Source: Glandiceps talaboti
Taxonomy: Eukaryota > Hemichordata > Enteropneusta > Spengelidae
Direction: 5' to 3'
Length of the DNA stretch: 64,000 bases
NCBI RefSeq assembly: GCF_964340395.1
Contig: NC_135557.1
Span: forward strand, 19,045,625-19,109,624
Shown in pieces: positions 1 through 29,640 of the stretch (position 1 is the stretch's first letter; the number at the start of each line of letters is the position of its first letter). The notes beneath the pieces are model-generated. The model was not told where the DNA came from and did no database searches. It saw nothing but the letters and a program-made list of their open reading frames with translations. Position numbers and translations under genes: made by a program.

Positions 1-630
1 AATTTCCGCCACGGTTGATGTATTGGAAAATCGAACAGGATTTTTTTTTTGAGATGTGAAAGAAGATATTTTCATTTATCAATTCTAACCCCTATAAATG
101 CTAAAAAATCAAGGGAAGATCGAGATGTGCGTTTTTGACCAACATACTTTCTATTTTTGCAATCTTTTGAAAGGTATTTCGTAGTTATAATTGACAATTA
201 TTTAACTATATTATTTATATTGCATATATCACATATCAACTTTCACAAGTCATGGATTTTATGACAGCCAACCTGAAATAAAATGATTGTCACGCTATGA
301 TGACGTATTAAATATTATTGCGTATATAATTTCACTGTTTCGACATTTTGCCGCGCGGGGGCGCTCTACATTCTCCACTTTGCGTGACAGTATATCAAGC
401 GATGGAAAGCTTATGGTTCTATGATAATATGACCCCTGGGAAGACGTTCCAATCAAATGAATTCCACTAGCGACTCTTGTTATATAGATTGTAATGTGTT
501 CAGTTGAATACACGCTTTTTTCTTCTTTGAAAAGTTGACAGTACATGATCGAATGCGACTCGACCACACGGAACGAGGTCAAAGGTCAATTTTGATCAAC
601 TTCAAATGTAAAACATCTCGAGTGATGTAA

Positions 631-1022
631 TAGTTGAATGTAGGATAAAAAACTAAATTCTTTTACTTTGTGGGTGGGTGTGGGGGGGGGGGGGTTAGGA
701 GTTATTTTAGTTTTCATCCTACAAAAACGGATGGATATGATTTCAACCCTAAAATACATAATATTTCTAGAAAAAAAATGTCAAATTAAAAAATGTAAGA
801 AATTTTACTAAATGCATGAGACTAAAATAAAGTAAAGTGTCAAAAAAATATAGTAAAGTGTCAAAAAATGACTATTTTTATCACATACTGACTTTGTACT
901 CATAGCACTACATAGATTTGAAATTGATTTGTTGTCTGAAACAATTTTGGGCCAATTTAGAGGGGGGGGGGGGTGTGAGGCCTACCTAGAGGAATTTATA
1001 TTTTTTCGTCCTACATTGCACG
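631..1022 (+). mobile_element. MITE family M1, copy 1 (TIR, non-autonomous)
   Basis: The left end reads TTGAATGTAGGATAAAAA and the right end reads TTTTTTCGTCCTACATTGCA, an imperfect terminal inverted repeat. The interior shares stretches such as ACTTTGTACTCATAGCACTACAT and CCAATTTAG followed by poly-G with copies at about 9480, 25217, 30606 (inverted), 51811 and 59975. No protein is encoded, so it would be a miniature DNA transposon. The superfamily is not determined. Confidence 0.7.
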
Positions 1023-2657
1023 AATGTTTTGGATGGAAAGCTTAAGTTATGTGTTTTGGTCCAATATAATTTTTGGGAGGAGACCTGGTTTATTTTTTAT
1101 TTTTTTAATTGTTATTTGTTATTTGTTATTTTTTATGGCCTATCGTAGTGCACCATTAATACTGATGAAATCATAATGAACTCGATTCAAAACTTCTGAG
1201 CTAGAATTTTAAGATTAGATATTGAGGTATATATTTGATATGCATCGAATAAATCAGTCAAGTTTCCAAAGCTGTATATGTACATATACACACCAATTAA
1301 AGAGTGTCACCCCCTGAATAGCAATGAGTTTACAAAACTAATAAAATCTATAACTAATAGTTTGATAAGATCACACTAGTGCACAGGAACCTGGGGTTGA
1401 AACCTTGGCCTTTAAACGATGACATCTGGACTTGAATGATTGCGTTCAGTCGAACATCGCTGATGCTCATTTTACTAGAATACAGTGATTCACTGCACAT
1501 CTCATTTGAATAACCAGGCTTATGAATAATTATATAGAAAATCGATTTACCTAGTCATCAATCATGACAACAATTAATTACAAAACAATCAAATTAAATA
1601 ATTGCTACCACTTTTCATTCTGAATACAAGTAATCGATGTAAACTAGTTTATATTGTTAGTCCAAAAAAACAAACACTACTTTTTAATGAAATTAAACCT
1701 AGAAGTATGTACAGTACTCATTATGTATTACGTAACTGTCTCCATCATTGTCTGCTGTCACGGTTACTTGAATCAAACGGTTATAGACAGGGGACATATG
1801 TATAACTGTCGACTCAATGGACACGAAACAAAACAATGGTGTGCTAGGGGTCTAATACCATTTCTATTCCTACCATCACCCTCGTCCTAACTCCCTAGCT
1901 TAAATACAAATGTGCATATATTGTTCTGTCGGTCTCCTGTTCGTTCTTTATCCTTGGCGTAGACAGATATGTAAAGCGGGGAAGTAAATGAAACCATAAC
2001 TGTGACCCGGCATTGCGGTGTTCAATGGTTAGCTGACTATTCTGTTTTCGCACTAGGGAAAGCGTGCTTTCAGCGAACTAATATATATACAGACTAAGTA
2101 TTGTTGCAAAACTGTTGGGGAAATAAAATGCTACAGTTAAAGTTGATGTGGTTTCACTCTTTCACAATGGGGTTGCGTTTGTGATAATCACTTTAAATTT
2201 CTCTTCAGCAATTAATTTTGTAGACTTCCATGACTTACCAGTTAAAATTTTCTGGGACTTCCAGTTATTGTATTTTATTCATTACATAGCGGTAATATCC
2301 GTATAACCAAAGCACCACCATCACCAACATCGATCAACAATCGTTTATTTTGTGTCTCTCTTAGCTTAAAATGTGTTTTCAAGATAAACTGACTTACAAA
2401 AGGGACAAAAAAGAGTGAAAAAAAGATATCCCTATATGTTATACATACGTTACCATGGAAGCCAGTTGTTGAAACAAATTGTCGTCTGGCTCGACAATTC
2501 TTTTTACTATAATTGTAAAATTTTAAATTGTTTGACTGTGACCTGACAGAAATCTTATCAATATTGCTACGATTTATTCATTTATGACAGGTCCTAAAAA
2601 GTATATGTTGTTACAATATATATGATATGGAGACGGTCCTCTAAGATACTGATAACT

Positions 2658-2760
2658 TGTAGCAATGCTGGTAATATGGTTCTAAGACCAAACGATAAAA
2701 TGTAGCAATGCTGGTAGTATGATTGTCACGCCAAACTATAAAATGTAGCAATGTTAGTCA
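2658..2760. repeat. 43-bp tandem repeat, about 2.4 copies
   Basis: Unit 1 (2658-2700) and unit 2 (2701-2743) both start TGTAGCAATGCTGGTA and end in TATAAAA/GATAAAA. A partial third unit begins at 2744. It lies in intergenic DNA and no function is evident. Confidence 0.75.
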
Positions 2761-3361
2761 CCGTTAAGATTTTTGTTCAGCCAAAGAATGTTTTGTTTCA
2801 AGTTAACTGGTTCTCACGTTACTAGACATGACCTTGTTGAAGTCTTTGTGCCAGATTCAAAAGTATTCTTGATTTGATACATATAAACACCGAATACAAA
2901 GCTTATTATGTCGGACTATAGCTTTGATCTATTCATTGTAAACAACAGTCGAGTCTCTCGGGTCATTGAAGGTCACCAACTTAAAATCATTATGATGTAA
3001 ATTTTTAGAGTTATTGTCCCTTGGGACACACAGTCTCGTGACTGAAAACACATCTGTGCAATATCACTGAATGCGTTCACCATTTTAAATCGTATGTATA
3101 TTTAAATTAAACGTCAAATGTATGAATATGGATATATTTGACCGAAAATCGGTGAATTTATGGGGTAATAGCTCGTGCACATCAACTTTGACCCCACGTT
3201 ACTCACCTATTTAGCATATGTACGACTGCCTTCAGAAAGCACTCTCACTGCACAGAGCAGTACTACTACGCATATTCAAACGCATGCCCCTTTGTCTGAC
3301 GTCCGTCATTGCTAACTGAGCTCACCGTTAACGCTATCCATTACCGCCATACGTACCGAAG

Positions 3362-3407
3362 ATGACACCCAGGGAGATTCTCACAGCCGTAGTTCTGCTA
3401 TGCACAG
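3362..3407 (+). CDS. XPNPEP2: Candidate first exon (signal peptide) of the XPNPEP2-like gene
   Basis: An ATG in good context (A at -3) opens a 15-codon frame, MTPREILTAVVLLCT, ending at a consensus-like donor (ACAG|GTACGT). A short charged start followed by a hydrophobic stretch is what a cleaved signal peptide exon looks like, and a secreted aminopeptidase needs one. The exon ends in phase 1 while the next certain exon (11020) is read in phase 0. Either one small exon between 3408 and 11019 is missing from my model or this is not the true first exon. I could not find the linking exon by eye. Confidence 0.4.
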
Positions 3408-4667
3408 GTACGTTGTGTATTTTATGTTGGTATTAAGGCTGTCAAACGCACGATAAGGTTTCTTTGTTGTGAAACCCTATCCTTACAGTGTGTGCACAGA
3501 TATTACAAGAGAAAGACCAAGGCTAAACTCGTCTGTGTTTGTCATACTGTCGCCTCAGGTAAACTCACATTCATCCACAATGTAGCTTAGAATTATCGAT
3601 CGTGTGTTATCGAACTTCCATTTTCACAATTCCGGTATGAACAAATTCTACAAGACGAAACATCGACCGCTACAAAGAGCTAAGGGACTATATTTATATT
3701 GACACATACTTTGACTGAGTGACGGCCGTGCGGAGAATATCAAACATTTCCCTCGACAGTTAGCTATTACCGCACATAAAGGTAGACAAATTAATGAATT
3801 TCATACCAGTCTATTTAGACATAGTAAGAATTAAAACGCGAATCCCTTTGAAGCGAGCCTGAGTATTATAATCTAAACAAGTCGCATTATGTCTGCAAAG
3901 CTAATTCACACGTTCAAGTACTCCCATTTGTCATGTTTTCACCATGTTTGTGTATGTCGACGTCAGCCATTACATCTGACTCATAGCGAATTTCCGTATG
4001 TATTGTCCATAGCTAGAATGTCGTAACTAAAGAGAACTGAGAATACAGCAAATGTGTTGAATATAACTATGCAATTTGATATTGACTGATCAATATCAAA
4101 AGATACCTCCTTCCGTTCAGCTACTGGAAAACCAATGCATACTAAAAAAAGAGAAGATAATATACTGATTCTAGAAAATTAAAATCCACATAGTCACTGC
4201 AGTATTGTATAAGATATAAATTTATAAAAATAATCACGCATATTTAGCTTTTATGCGTTTGATATAATTGATATGCGAAGTAACCATCTAATGTATGTTA
4301 CAGATAATTACAGGAATGACATATATCCCTAATATTAATTGATCAGAAACCGAAAGGGCTAGAGTTCAGAGTGCATTGCCTTTCACAGTGTTTGGAGTTT
4401 GCAGAATTTTCTAATTGTAAACCATGTTAAAATACAAATCAAGGGTGATCCAGTATTATACATTGGTTATACTGCTTCGGTTTGTGTGGGGACATATACG
4501 TTGTATATTTTTACTATATTACCACAGATTTTGTGTTAAATTGTGACAGGACAGAATGTACTAATTATATTTATACTATTATTAACTGCCTTGATGCAAT
4601 AAAACATCTGTGCACGTGGTTACAAACACATCTAACATGACCAATTATTGGAGGGAGAGAGAGAGAA

Positions 4668-4668
<1 letters not shown>

Positions 4669-4720
<52 letters not shown>
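4669..4720. repeat. (GACA)n microsatellite
   Basis: About 13 uninterrupted GACA units, preceded by a GA-rich lead. A second, longer array of the same unit lies 145 bp downstream. Confidence 0.95.
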
Positions 4721-4855
4721 CATACATAGTCATAGAGACAGACATACAGAGATAGCGACATAGACAGAATGGGAGACAAAGAAGGAAAGAGACAGTCTGA
4801 TGCACGCACAATATTAATATAAGAATTGGGACATAATATTAGCAAAGAGAGAGGT

Positions 4856-4863
<8 letters not shown>

Positions 4864-4936
<73 letters not shown>
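4864..4936. repeat. (CAGA)n microsatellite
   Basis: About 18 uninterrupted CAGA units. Antiparallel reading frames through it (SVCLSVCL and TDRQTDRQ types) are artefacts. Confidence 0.95.
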
Positions 4937-5489
4937 GTGACACAGAGAATGAGATACAGAGATAGACAACAGAGTTGGGACTCAGGGGAAATAGGGAAGA
5001 GAAAGCTTTATATTTGACTAACAAAAGGTATCACAAACAGGAAGTAAATATCAAGGTTTTATTGAGTGCTGTGAATTAAGATTTCGATATCTTTCAATAG
5101 TACTGGGAAATGTGTATGTATTCAAAACTGTAGCCCTGAAGTCGGGTTCATCTTCTCAGACTTGCATTACCTATAGTGCCTCACGGCCAGTAAATAGGAA
5201 TAGCCTTAAGATGGTCAAACTAATTGTATCAACTGTAATACATTTAACTATATTAATGGTGCATAACCAATGACGATACGTTGTACATTTATTCAATATA
5301 TATCTATTTATGCGTAAGTCATTTCCTATCCTGATTCACCTGTGATTTGTATGAGGTGAATTTAATGGCAAACTATGTCACACTGTTTTATTATTATTGC
5401 TGAATTTGGTTTTTGCGAAACGTGATGAAATTTGAGTAAGTAGATTTATTTGGCTGGTGACGAGGAAGTAGAAACAACGGGTACTCAGC

Positions 5490-5505
5490 AGCAGCAGCAC
5501 CAGTA

Positions 5506-5544
<39 letters not shown>

Positions 5545-5599
5545 GCAGCAGCAACAACAACAACAACAACAACAACAACAACGGGAACAACAACAACAG
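5490..5599. repeat. (CAG/CAA)n trinucleotide tract
   Basis: Mixed CAG and CAA triplets, interrupted by ACC, TAG and GGA. The minus-strand poly-leucine frame here is a by-product. It lies in an intron or intergenic DNA, so it is not a polyglutamine coding region on present evidence. Confidence 0.9.
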
Positions 5600-7014
5600 C
5601 ATAAAAATAAACTACCTCAACACGCCAACAACAGCAATAACAACATGAATATATATAGTAACAACAACAATAACAGCAACAGAAAAAGAAACCGCAGCAA
5701 TGCCGGGAATAGCACCAACAACTGCAGTAACAGCAATAGCGTCAATACCATTAGCGTTAATACAGAGATACACTTCAACTGATATAATCCTTTTTGTCAC
5801 ATATCCTGTTGCTAAGAGACAGCCAAGTGCATCTTCCATTTCTATATATAGTATGTGATATGATACTCGGTCATGGTCTAGTAAAGGATCCTGTTTATGA
5901 TATCAAACAATTTAGCGACAAAATACGTTTATTTGAAAATCATTTTAATAACGGTCCAAATTGAATAAGTGTAGTATATACGTACAAATAATGTAACTTA
6001 TTAAAAACAGAAAGCTAATTCCCTAACTGATACATACAGTGAAGTTTCTGGCCAAGACGTTTCGAAAAGTAAAGAACACTTTATTGTTTATTCTATATGT
6101 TCATATGAAAATGTAGATATAATTTTTATCATGATTCACTCAAAGTGGCACGTAAGAAAGTCTTATCCCACCGTTGTCAGTTGTCTTAAAATAGCACTGA
6201 TGACGTAGACCTATGCGTCTGATAGAAGCAGCATTCAGTGTGTTTTGTACTGTATAACAATGAACTGAGTAAATTGAACAAGTAAAGGTTAATGAAGCTG
6301 ACATATCATCGATATAATGACCAAATCTATTACACTGTGTACGTTTCAGAATGCATCAATGTGTTATTTGAGACACCTGTAGGTATTTGAAAGATATTCA
6401 CTATGGTATAAGCAGGTGGCCTGTTATTTAATGTAACAGCAGTGATTGGTTAATAGAACGTATGACATTACGTAATATCGCCTTGACTAATTTACCAATG
6501 GCAGCAATATATCAAATGTTCTGAATATTGACGGTACCATCGCAGACAATTAGTCAGTTAATGGAGAGATAAATACGACATGTGGACCATATCAAGGTTT
6601 TTTTTCCTTTCAATAAGCAGACAGTGAAGGAAAACATTACATTATTGACAAAGGACTAAACATGTGTAATCAGCTTGCTGGATCCAATAATTTACCCAGT
6701 TTATAACGCCTCAATCAGTTCAAAATACCGGTAATTCTAACATTAGCTTACTGGTGCCAACATTAAATCGTAAAATGTCCATGAACTAAATCAAGATACA
6801 AGAAAATAAGTAAATACATAAATGGATATATATACTGAATTTATATGTATATGTGTTCCCAGAACACATACTATATAGAAACTTAGTGTATGCAAAGTGT
6901 CTATGCTGGAGTAAACAGTGCTGAATACATACGTATGTAGAGCGATGTAAATAACCATAGACCATACACAGAGTCTATGAAATAACACAGTATCAAGCAA
7001 GATACACCGAAGCA

Positions 7015-7015
<1 letters not shown>

Positions 7016-7049
<34 letters not shown>

Positions 7050-7121
7050 TAATCAATCAACCAACCATCCAACCAACCAACCAACCAACCAACCAACCAA
7101 CCAACCAACCAATCAACCAAC

Positions 7122-7160
<39 letters not shown>

Positions 7161-7197
7161 GTAAGCAAGCAAGCAAACAAGCAACCAATCAATCAAT
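7016..7197. repeat. (CAAT)n/(CAAC)n compound microsatellite
   Basis: A CAAT array passes into CCAA units near 7060 and back into CAAT and CAAG units near 7130. The order suggests spread of point variants within one array. Confidence 0.95.
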
Positions 7198-8074
7198 AAC
7201 AACTCAAGTAATGTGACTATATAGGGAATAATTTATTATAGAAATATTATCTCAAATTATGTTGTCAAAAAGGAACATTATTTATAGAAGCTTGCACTAT
7301 GAGTGAACAAGTTGTTATGGATACACTAAACTTAATGCGACTAGCTAATTCTTGGAGATAGTCTATCTGCACATATAAACCCATCATATCAAAAAAAACT
7401 AATAACATACTCATAAAAGTACACTTGTCACGAACTGATAAAGTAGTGCGACATTTGTTACAGTATGAAAAGTTTGTAACACTACGCCTGAGTACAGTCT
7501 CGATCAAAAGGTCGACAATAATATACTTGTGAAGGCAAACTCAATCCATCCGTTACGATTGCCCTGTTAATGGAGTCTCTATCCGTCACGACTATCACAT
7601 CTGCGACATGCATACTTAGAGAGTAACAGTCGCTCACTGTATCTGTCAAGGTTTCTGGCACACACAGTTACTTTCTTGTATGAATAGCCCTATAATGCGG
7701 CAGAAGGTACTTGGAGGATTCTCTTACACAATGTACCGTAGCCCTAGGCCATCATTATAATAAGGTGAATGTACTCAGCTTCCTTAGGCATGCATGACCT
7801 GTTGAACCAATACTCTGGAGGTTAATGAACAATAGGTTGATAGAATGTGGAGGCTGTCAACAGAGTTTTCATTTTATGTGTGTTTTGATAAAGACTGTTT
7901 ATAACACCAAAGAAACCATTACAACTAATTACATAGCAGACAATAGCTACGTGGAAAGCAGTTTTGTCTGTTGTTTTCCCATGAGACTTGTCCCGCTTGT
8001 AGACGGAGTTTGAGAATATAACTTAGCAGACCGGACTTAATTCTGACTGAATTAAACAAATAGGTTCCTAATAT

Positions 8075-8200
8075 TTCTCTTCGTTCAGCCAAGGAAAATA
8101 CTCGTGACACTCGGCTTTGCTTGGCATTACCCATATTCGACTCGTAGTGACAGAGCCCCTTAGATCACTCGTATTTTCCATGGATGAATAAAGAAAAATC
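8075..8200. repeat. Dispersed repeat, partner at about 28425-28520
   Basis: The segment beginning TTCAGCCAAGGAAAATACTCGTGACAC and ending in a GAATAAA-rich stretch resembles 28427-28525, which also reads TTCAGCCAAGGAAAA and ends in GTGAATAAATT. The similarity is partial and was judged by eye. No coding capacity is recognised. Confidence 0.45.
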
Positions 8201-8691
8201 ATAGGAAAATTTGTTTTAATTAAGATATATATAAGGCCAAAAAAAATAAAAATCTGGTTCTGGTCAGGGTAAACTTTCTAAAGTGGTGCGACGACGCGCG
8301 TTTTTTTTTTTTCCTAATTTTTTTTTTTTTTGGCAAATTAGTAAATACACATTTTTGACACTTTACATGCTCTCGGAAGATGTCATACAACTCTGGAAGT
8401 TGGCGCTGTTGTATGGCAAGTTTTATACGATGCGGATCAATCATCCATCAGGGCATCACTAGTCACATTTACAAATTTATCTTATCGCCCAGTGATTTGC
8501 AGTTATAATCCCGATTTGCAGTTATAATCCCATCCAAGATAATGAGTCTTGCCTTGCAACCACTGTATAATGTCATTGTGCAACTTGCAACGTTAAATAA
8601 CGAGAAATAGGTCTGTCCAACGGACGTAGAGGAGGCAGTGTTTTCTTTCGAGCACCGTCCATCATCAGTCTGATACGCAGTCTGTATACGG

Positions 8692-8751
8692 TACGATGTT
8701 TGACACGTCTTTCCAACTCATCGCAGATGGAAAGACGTGTCGAACATCGTA
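8692..8751. repeat. Inverted repeat, 24-bp arms
   Basis: The left arm 8692-8715 (TACGATGTTTGACACGTC...) and right arm 8728-8751 are reverse complements with one mismatch, separated by a 12-nt loop. A small foldback element or the core of one is likely. Confidence 0.85.
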
Positions 8752-8775
8752 GCGCATACATCCAGAGCTAACTGC

Positions 8776-8916
8776 TTACGCTACAGGAAAATCTTTGTAT
8801 TCAGAAGGCAGAACGAAACGATCACCAGAACTAAGAACACCTCGAAAGTCAGCTGAATTGATATCAACATTTCGATTGCTCACGACGTACTCAAACTTCT
8901 GACATTTTCGAAACAT
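8776..8916 (-). CDS. Short unrecognised reading frame (46 codons)
   Basis: The minus-strand frame begins MFRKCQKFEYVVSNRNVDIN and stops at 8776. It has a mixed, protein-like composition unlike the satellite-derived frames around it. I recognise no family, see no splice sites that would extend it, and cannot exclude chance. It would lie inside the proposed first intron of the XPNPEP2-like gene, antisense to it. Confidence 0.15.
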   Translation of the reverse strand: MFRKCQKFEYVVSNRNVDINSADFRGVLSSGDRFVLPSEYKDFPVA

Positions 8917-9479
8917 GTGAGCGGTTTACCACCTAGCACAGTGAACACACTATTTCCCGTGATTCCCATCAACCACGCTCATCGTACATATTACGTACAC
9001 ATATCGTACGGGGGATTATGGGTATGCAACAGTACTAGAAGAAAAGGGTACCCGTTACCAAATAGAAGTGCGCCATCACACGAGTTAAATTTTTTCCGCT
9101 AGCCTTGCATACAGTGTTGATCGACGGGGAATTGTAAATAAGGAACGGGAAAGCAAAAATTATCGGGAAAAAAAGGATCGACGCGGGGGTATTCAGGGCA
9201 CGCGCGCGCTGACCAGAACCAGACATATTTTTTTTTTTTGGCCTAAGAATAGTTTATTCTGTTTGTAAGCAGGGCGACTCCTATACATGTTTGTATTCGG
9301 ATTGCTCGCCTTTAAAATACACGAATGGCACACATACTCATGGAACGCGCGTTGGGATGCAGTAAAAAGGGGTAGTTCTTTACCTTGATGTAATATCATT
9401 GAAAGCTTTGATTTACGCAAGCACACTTTGATAATGATGACTAAGATGTCAGGAGATGCATACATGTGCAGAGTTACCT

Positions 9480-9682
9480 TAGGGGCGAGATTTATAGTTA
9501 ATTATGGGGATATACTGACTTTGTATTCATAGCACTACATACTACTAAATACCGATTTGACATTGATTGTGCTGTCTGAAAGCATTTTTTTTCAATTTTG
9601 GCCAATTTAGTTAGAAGGGATGGACCTGAGGCCTAACTAAACGAATTTATTTTTATCCTACATTGAACTATTGACCCCATAT
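9480..9682 (+). mobile_element. MITE family M1, copy 2 (internally deleted)
   Basis: The left terminus reads TTAGGGGCGAGATTTATAGTT. The body has the family block ACTTTGTATTCATAGCACTACATACTACT and the right terminus is CCTACATTGAACTATTGACCCC. The poly-G segment and much of the left half seen in copies 1 and 5 are missing. Confidence 0.7.
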
Positions 9683-11019
9683 CGTACCCGTGTTAATGTC
9701 GAATGACACAGGTGCCTCGTGTCGCACACATTTCCACATTTCCAATTTGGGATGTATTAATGACTAACTGTGTAATAACATGAAGGTGGTAAAACCTTTA
9801 GTTCAAATTACTTTTTGGATTGATACTCCTCAATTATTCTCCTCGTCGAACATCTCGACATTTGTTACTTCTATCTATAGAATTACGACATCCCGATTGA
9901 TACTTTCATAGCACTGATCTATACGTTCTATCAATTCCTGAGTACAATGTTGTGTAGTTTGCTAGACAGTCTAAGCTAGGGCACGATTCTACCAGATAAA
10001 AGGCGGGACTGTTAATTAAGACGTTCGCACTTCAACACCGACACTGAGCTTTTTTAACAAGACACTTGAATTGACACAACATTGAAGTAGTCCTGACACA
10101 GCTGCAGAAACACAACAATTACAGTACTAAGTTGCCAAAGTTGTTTTTCGCTGAGCGGTTTTCTCTACAATAATTATGAATAGAAAACATGGCAAGTAAA
10201 CTGGATAGCACACTTACTATGCCTCATTACCCACGTAGAAAAGAAGCTGTAATGCACGTCATTGCACTCTGGACAAATAGTACACTGTAACTCGACACTA
10301 TTTGCATTAATGGAAATCCAGCCAAACATTCTTGTTGTACCTTGAGACGTCTGTATAATTATTTATGATGGTATAGGTCAGAAACACTGTATTACAGGTC
10401 AGCTTTAGTAAAACTAACATTGTTTTTTCACCTGCAGTGTTCACATTCTGTATTTTCAAGATGGCAAATTGACTTAACCTACGGCCGAGTCGTGTGGGGA
10501 TGTTGACTGTCGCTGGTTCCCATCACACCGAGCATAAAGAATTGGCACATGTACAGGCGTTCTGGCCAATGTTTCATTAAATCAAAATCGTTAGGGTTAT
10601 GCCAGGTGTGCTGGGAAGAGGTGGTAGTCAAAATGCCCGCATGGCTTAATATCACTATAGGCTAAAATTCACAAGAACTTGTTTCATTTCAACAACTTGT
10701 GTTGTTTCCGATTTTAATTGTATCGCTGTATATTCATTTCAATGATTTTTGTCAATCAGTAAGTAACTGACACTAGTTAGTTTATTCAATGTGAAGAATG
10801 ACGGTATTTCTCACTCTAAGACAGTGATCAACGTGTTTCTAAGACCGTTCTTACTTAAACTAGGTTAATTATTTAATGCAACAAGACCAATAAACCGCAT
10901 ACAAATACTGTATTTATTTTACAAAGCATACACAGATGTATAAGACATTTAATATTAATGTATTACATTAATGATATATTTTCATATTCTATTACATAGT
11001 TATCAGTGTACACTCACAG

Positions 11020-27228
<16,209 letters not shown>

Positions 27229-28864
27229 AATATTTTCACAGAATGTTTGAATTTTAACTCAATTTTAGCGTTTTGTCAGAGTTACGTGTATATTTCAACT
27301 CATAAGCAAAGAATCCATGACATGACTGAATTATCATTAACCCCCCACCCCCACCCCACAACCACCCCATACAATGCAATATCTTACACATAACTACTCT
27401 ATTCAAGTTGAAACAACTGAGAACTATTATTCATATAAAGCATCTAAGAAGAAAAAGTAAGTCTCTATTACTGTCACTTCAAAATACATTTTAAGTCGAA
27501 ATTGAAACATCGATACAGTAATAAGATAACTGTCATGGTTTAGTTGGGGTAAGGTGTTTTGATGTGTAGGTGGTTCAGTTTATTAATTCACATACATCAT
27601 CAGACTTTGTATTCGTTATAGCATATATAAGAGTGTAGCTTGGCATCAATGGAAATACACAATAGCACACACGTCCCTGAAACAGGACATAAATGTACGT
27701 AAAAAGCAGGATAATTGAAAGTCCGAGTCTACAACTCCATGTCCATCCCCGACAGCAGTAATCCGATTGATGCAGTTAAGTTGCACGTGTTCCCAAAGAG
27801 GGCGAGCTATTAAATGTTACATCGAGACAATTTTTTTTAAATTAGTATATACCTGCCAATTAAGCAAAGGAGAACCCCTTATAGGAATTCCATGACCAAC
27901 ATTAAGTCGTATATCTGCACTATAAAGATTCAACACTTACAGCACAAATCATTTTATCTGTCAATCATATAACCTTAAAACTATAAGGCATGTCTTAGCT
28001 TTTATTTACAGAAAAAGAACTTTTTATCCCCCATTTGTATTGAAGTATAGCAGATTATTAATTTATGCAAATGTTTTAAGGTAGATTTTGAACAGTTCAT
28101 TTATTGAGATCATTGAAACGTAATTTACATAACTATTGCCTCTTACAGTGAAAAGCATTACATTTACTTTCGTTTGAATATGCTCAATTAGTGACAATGT
28201 TTTGTAGATATACTGTTAAAGGCATAGTCTTGTTTCCATAGTAACCCTTGTGGAAGTATGTAAAATATTTTAAATCTATCAACGTCCTTTTAGCCATGAT
28301 TTCCATATGCTATGATTCAATTTCACACAGCCAATCAGATTGTTAAGTTTGTTCGTAATTGTTCGAGTGAACTTGTAATCTAGAATTTGTTCTCGACCGA
28401 GGAGAGATGTACATAGCTTTCTTCTTTCAGCCAAGGAAAAAAGAGTGACCCATGGAACCTTGTCAATACGAGTTGGTAGACGACTATTTTCCCACTGAAT
28501 GAAGAAATGTACTGGTGAATAAATTATACCTCCTCAAATATAATGTATGAAAAATGACAAACAAAAAATAATTGTAATTTAGAACATTTTGCCATGTCGA
28601 GCACCACAAAACAATTGACGTAGAAAGGGATTGTTATGACGCTGAACGACCAGAGTATATATAATCCATATTTTCTGTTCAAAGCCAATAACTAGGTTTG
28701 TGCGTGGTATAATAATAGACGTCAGAGTAAATGTTTTCTGTGTATGCAAGAATATTGTTACTTGTTTAAAGTTTACTTTTAATCAGCTATGTATGTAGAG
28801 ATGAAGTGAAATTTGTTGTGATTATTTAAGGCAAGTTTAAGTTTGTTCTGAAGTTGCTTTTCAT

Positions 28865-28870
28865 AATAAA
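28865..28870 (+). terminator. Candidate poly(A) signal of the XPNPEP2-like gene
   Basis: AATAAA begins a run of overlapping AATAAA-type motifs about 1.6 kb after the stop codon. A-rich stretches give such motifs by chance and no cDNA evidence is available. Confidence 0.25.
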
Positions 28871-29340
28871 ATAAAATAAAAAATAAAGATTTGTCAAGCG
28901 TTTTTCTATGTACATCGTTTTAAGTTGTTCATTTGACATATTTGGAAGGAGATTCAATGGCTATATCTTTAACAGTGCCAATAAAACATATAAGGAAACA
29001 AACCTATACGAACATGGCCACATATATATGGATGACAAATGATTTTTAGCACAACTGAACTGAGGTGTAATGTCTGTGTGTGCGTCAATCTGAATTTTGC
29101 ACGTACTTCCATCAATGTGGTTATCCAGTGTCGGTTACTAATGCGGCTTTACAAAAGGTGTCATCTTTGTCGACGAAGCTTGTATCAAATCACATGATCA
29201 AAAGAGTAATAACAATCGTCCCATATTAGCTCTAACATACCATCCACTTTCCATCAGAGTTGAGAACATAATATACAAGCATTTTTGATATCTTACGTTC
29301 TAATAGGTTAACCAATTCATTATTTCCTGAAGCACCTTTA

Positions 29341-29550
29341 ACAGCTTGGCATCTTGATACCAATCTTAGAGATATGGTGGTCCATATGGAAGTTAAAGCT
29401 GGTTCATTTAAATTTCCATGCGATCGTACTTAATGTGGTGCATGTCGTTTCATTATTAATACTAATCATGTTTTTGGCCCTAAGAACAGTGTGGCTGTTT
29501 CGAGTAGGTTTACTTGTACAAATGTATCAGTACTAACGCAGTGTATTGCA
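29341..29550 (+). pseudogene. Penelope-like retroelement remnant, C-terminal endonuclease region
   Basis: Broken frames read GSFKFPCDRT, then CRFIINTNHVFGPKNS and SSRFTCTNVS. This is the cysteine-bearing segment that leads into the GIY-YIG endonuclease of Penelope-like elements. A stop falls after CDRT. A better preserved relative is at 41855-42300 on the same strand. The piece is short and decayed, with no reverse transcriptase in sight. Confidence 0.65.
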
Positions 29551-29640
29551 TTACATGCCAGAAATCTCGGTGTGTGTGTGTGGGGGGGGGGGGGCTATGG
29601 TTCTGTTTAGGTATTATTAAATTGTCGGTTTGCGCCGGGT

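Larger units (their letters stand above)
1..3361. other. Intergenic DNA upstream of the XPNPEP2-like gene
   Basis: I see no supported exon here. The stretch holds one MITE copy (631-1022), poly-G runs near 680-693 and 961-973, and a 43-bp tandem repeat at 2658-2760. The reading frames present are short, lack splice context and have no recognisable protein similarity. The last ~150 bases before 3362 may include the promoter and 5' UTR of the downstream gene, but I cannot point to a TATA box or another core element with confidence. Confidence 0.6.
3408..11019 (+). other. Large putative first intron(s) with satellites and repeats
   Basis: No exon was recognised in this 7.6-kb stretch apart from a possible undetected linking exon. 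It contains (GACA)n at 4669-4720 and 4864-4936, a CAG/CAA tract at 5490-5599, a CAAT/CAAC tract at 7016-7197, a hairpin at 8692-8751, an MITE M1 copy at 9480-9682 and a 46-codon minus-strand frame at 8776-8916. Long reading frames in the satellites are simple-sequence artefacts. Confidence 0.5.

Noticed and set aside
2658-2760. CRISPR-like repeat array
   Set aside because: Units are directly adjacent with no spacers, there are only about 2.4 of them, and the DNA is animal.
8220-8444. 74-codon frame with a lysine-rich centre
   Set aside because: The centre is a translation of two poly-T runs and the frame has no support from neighbours or homology.
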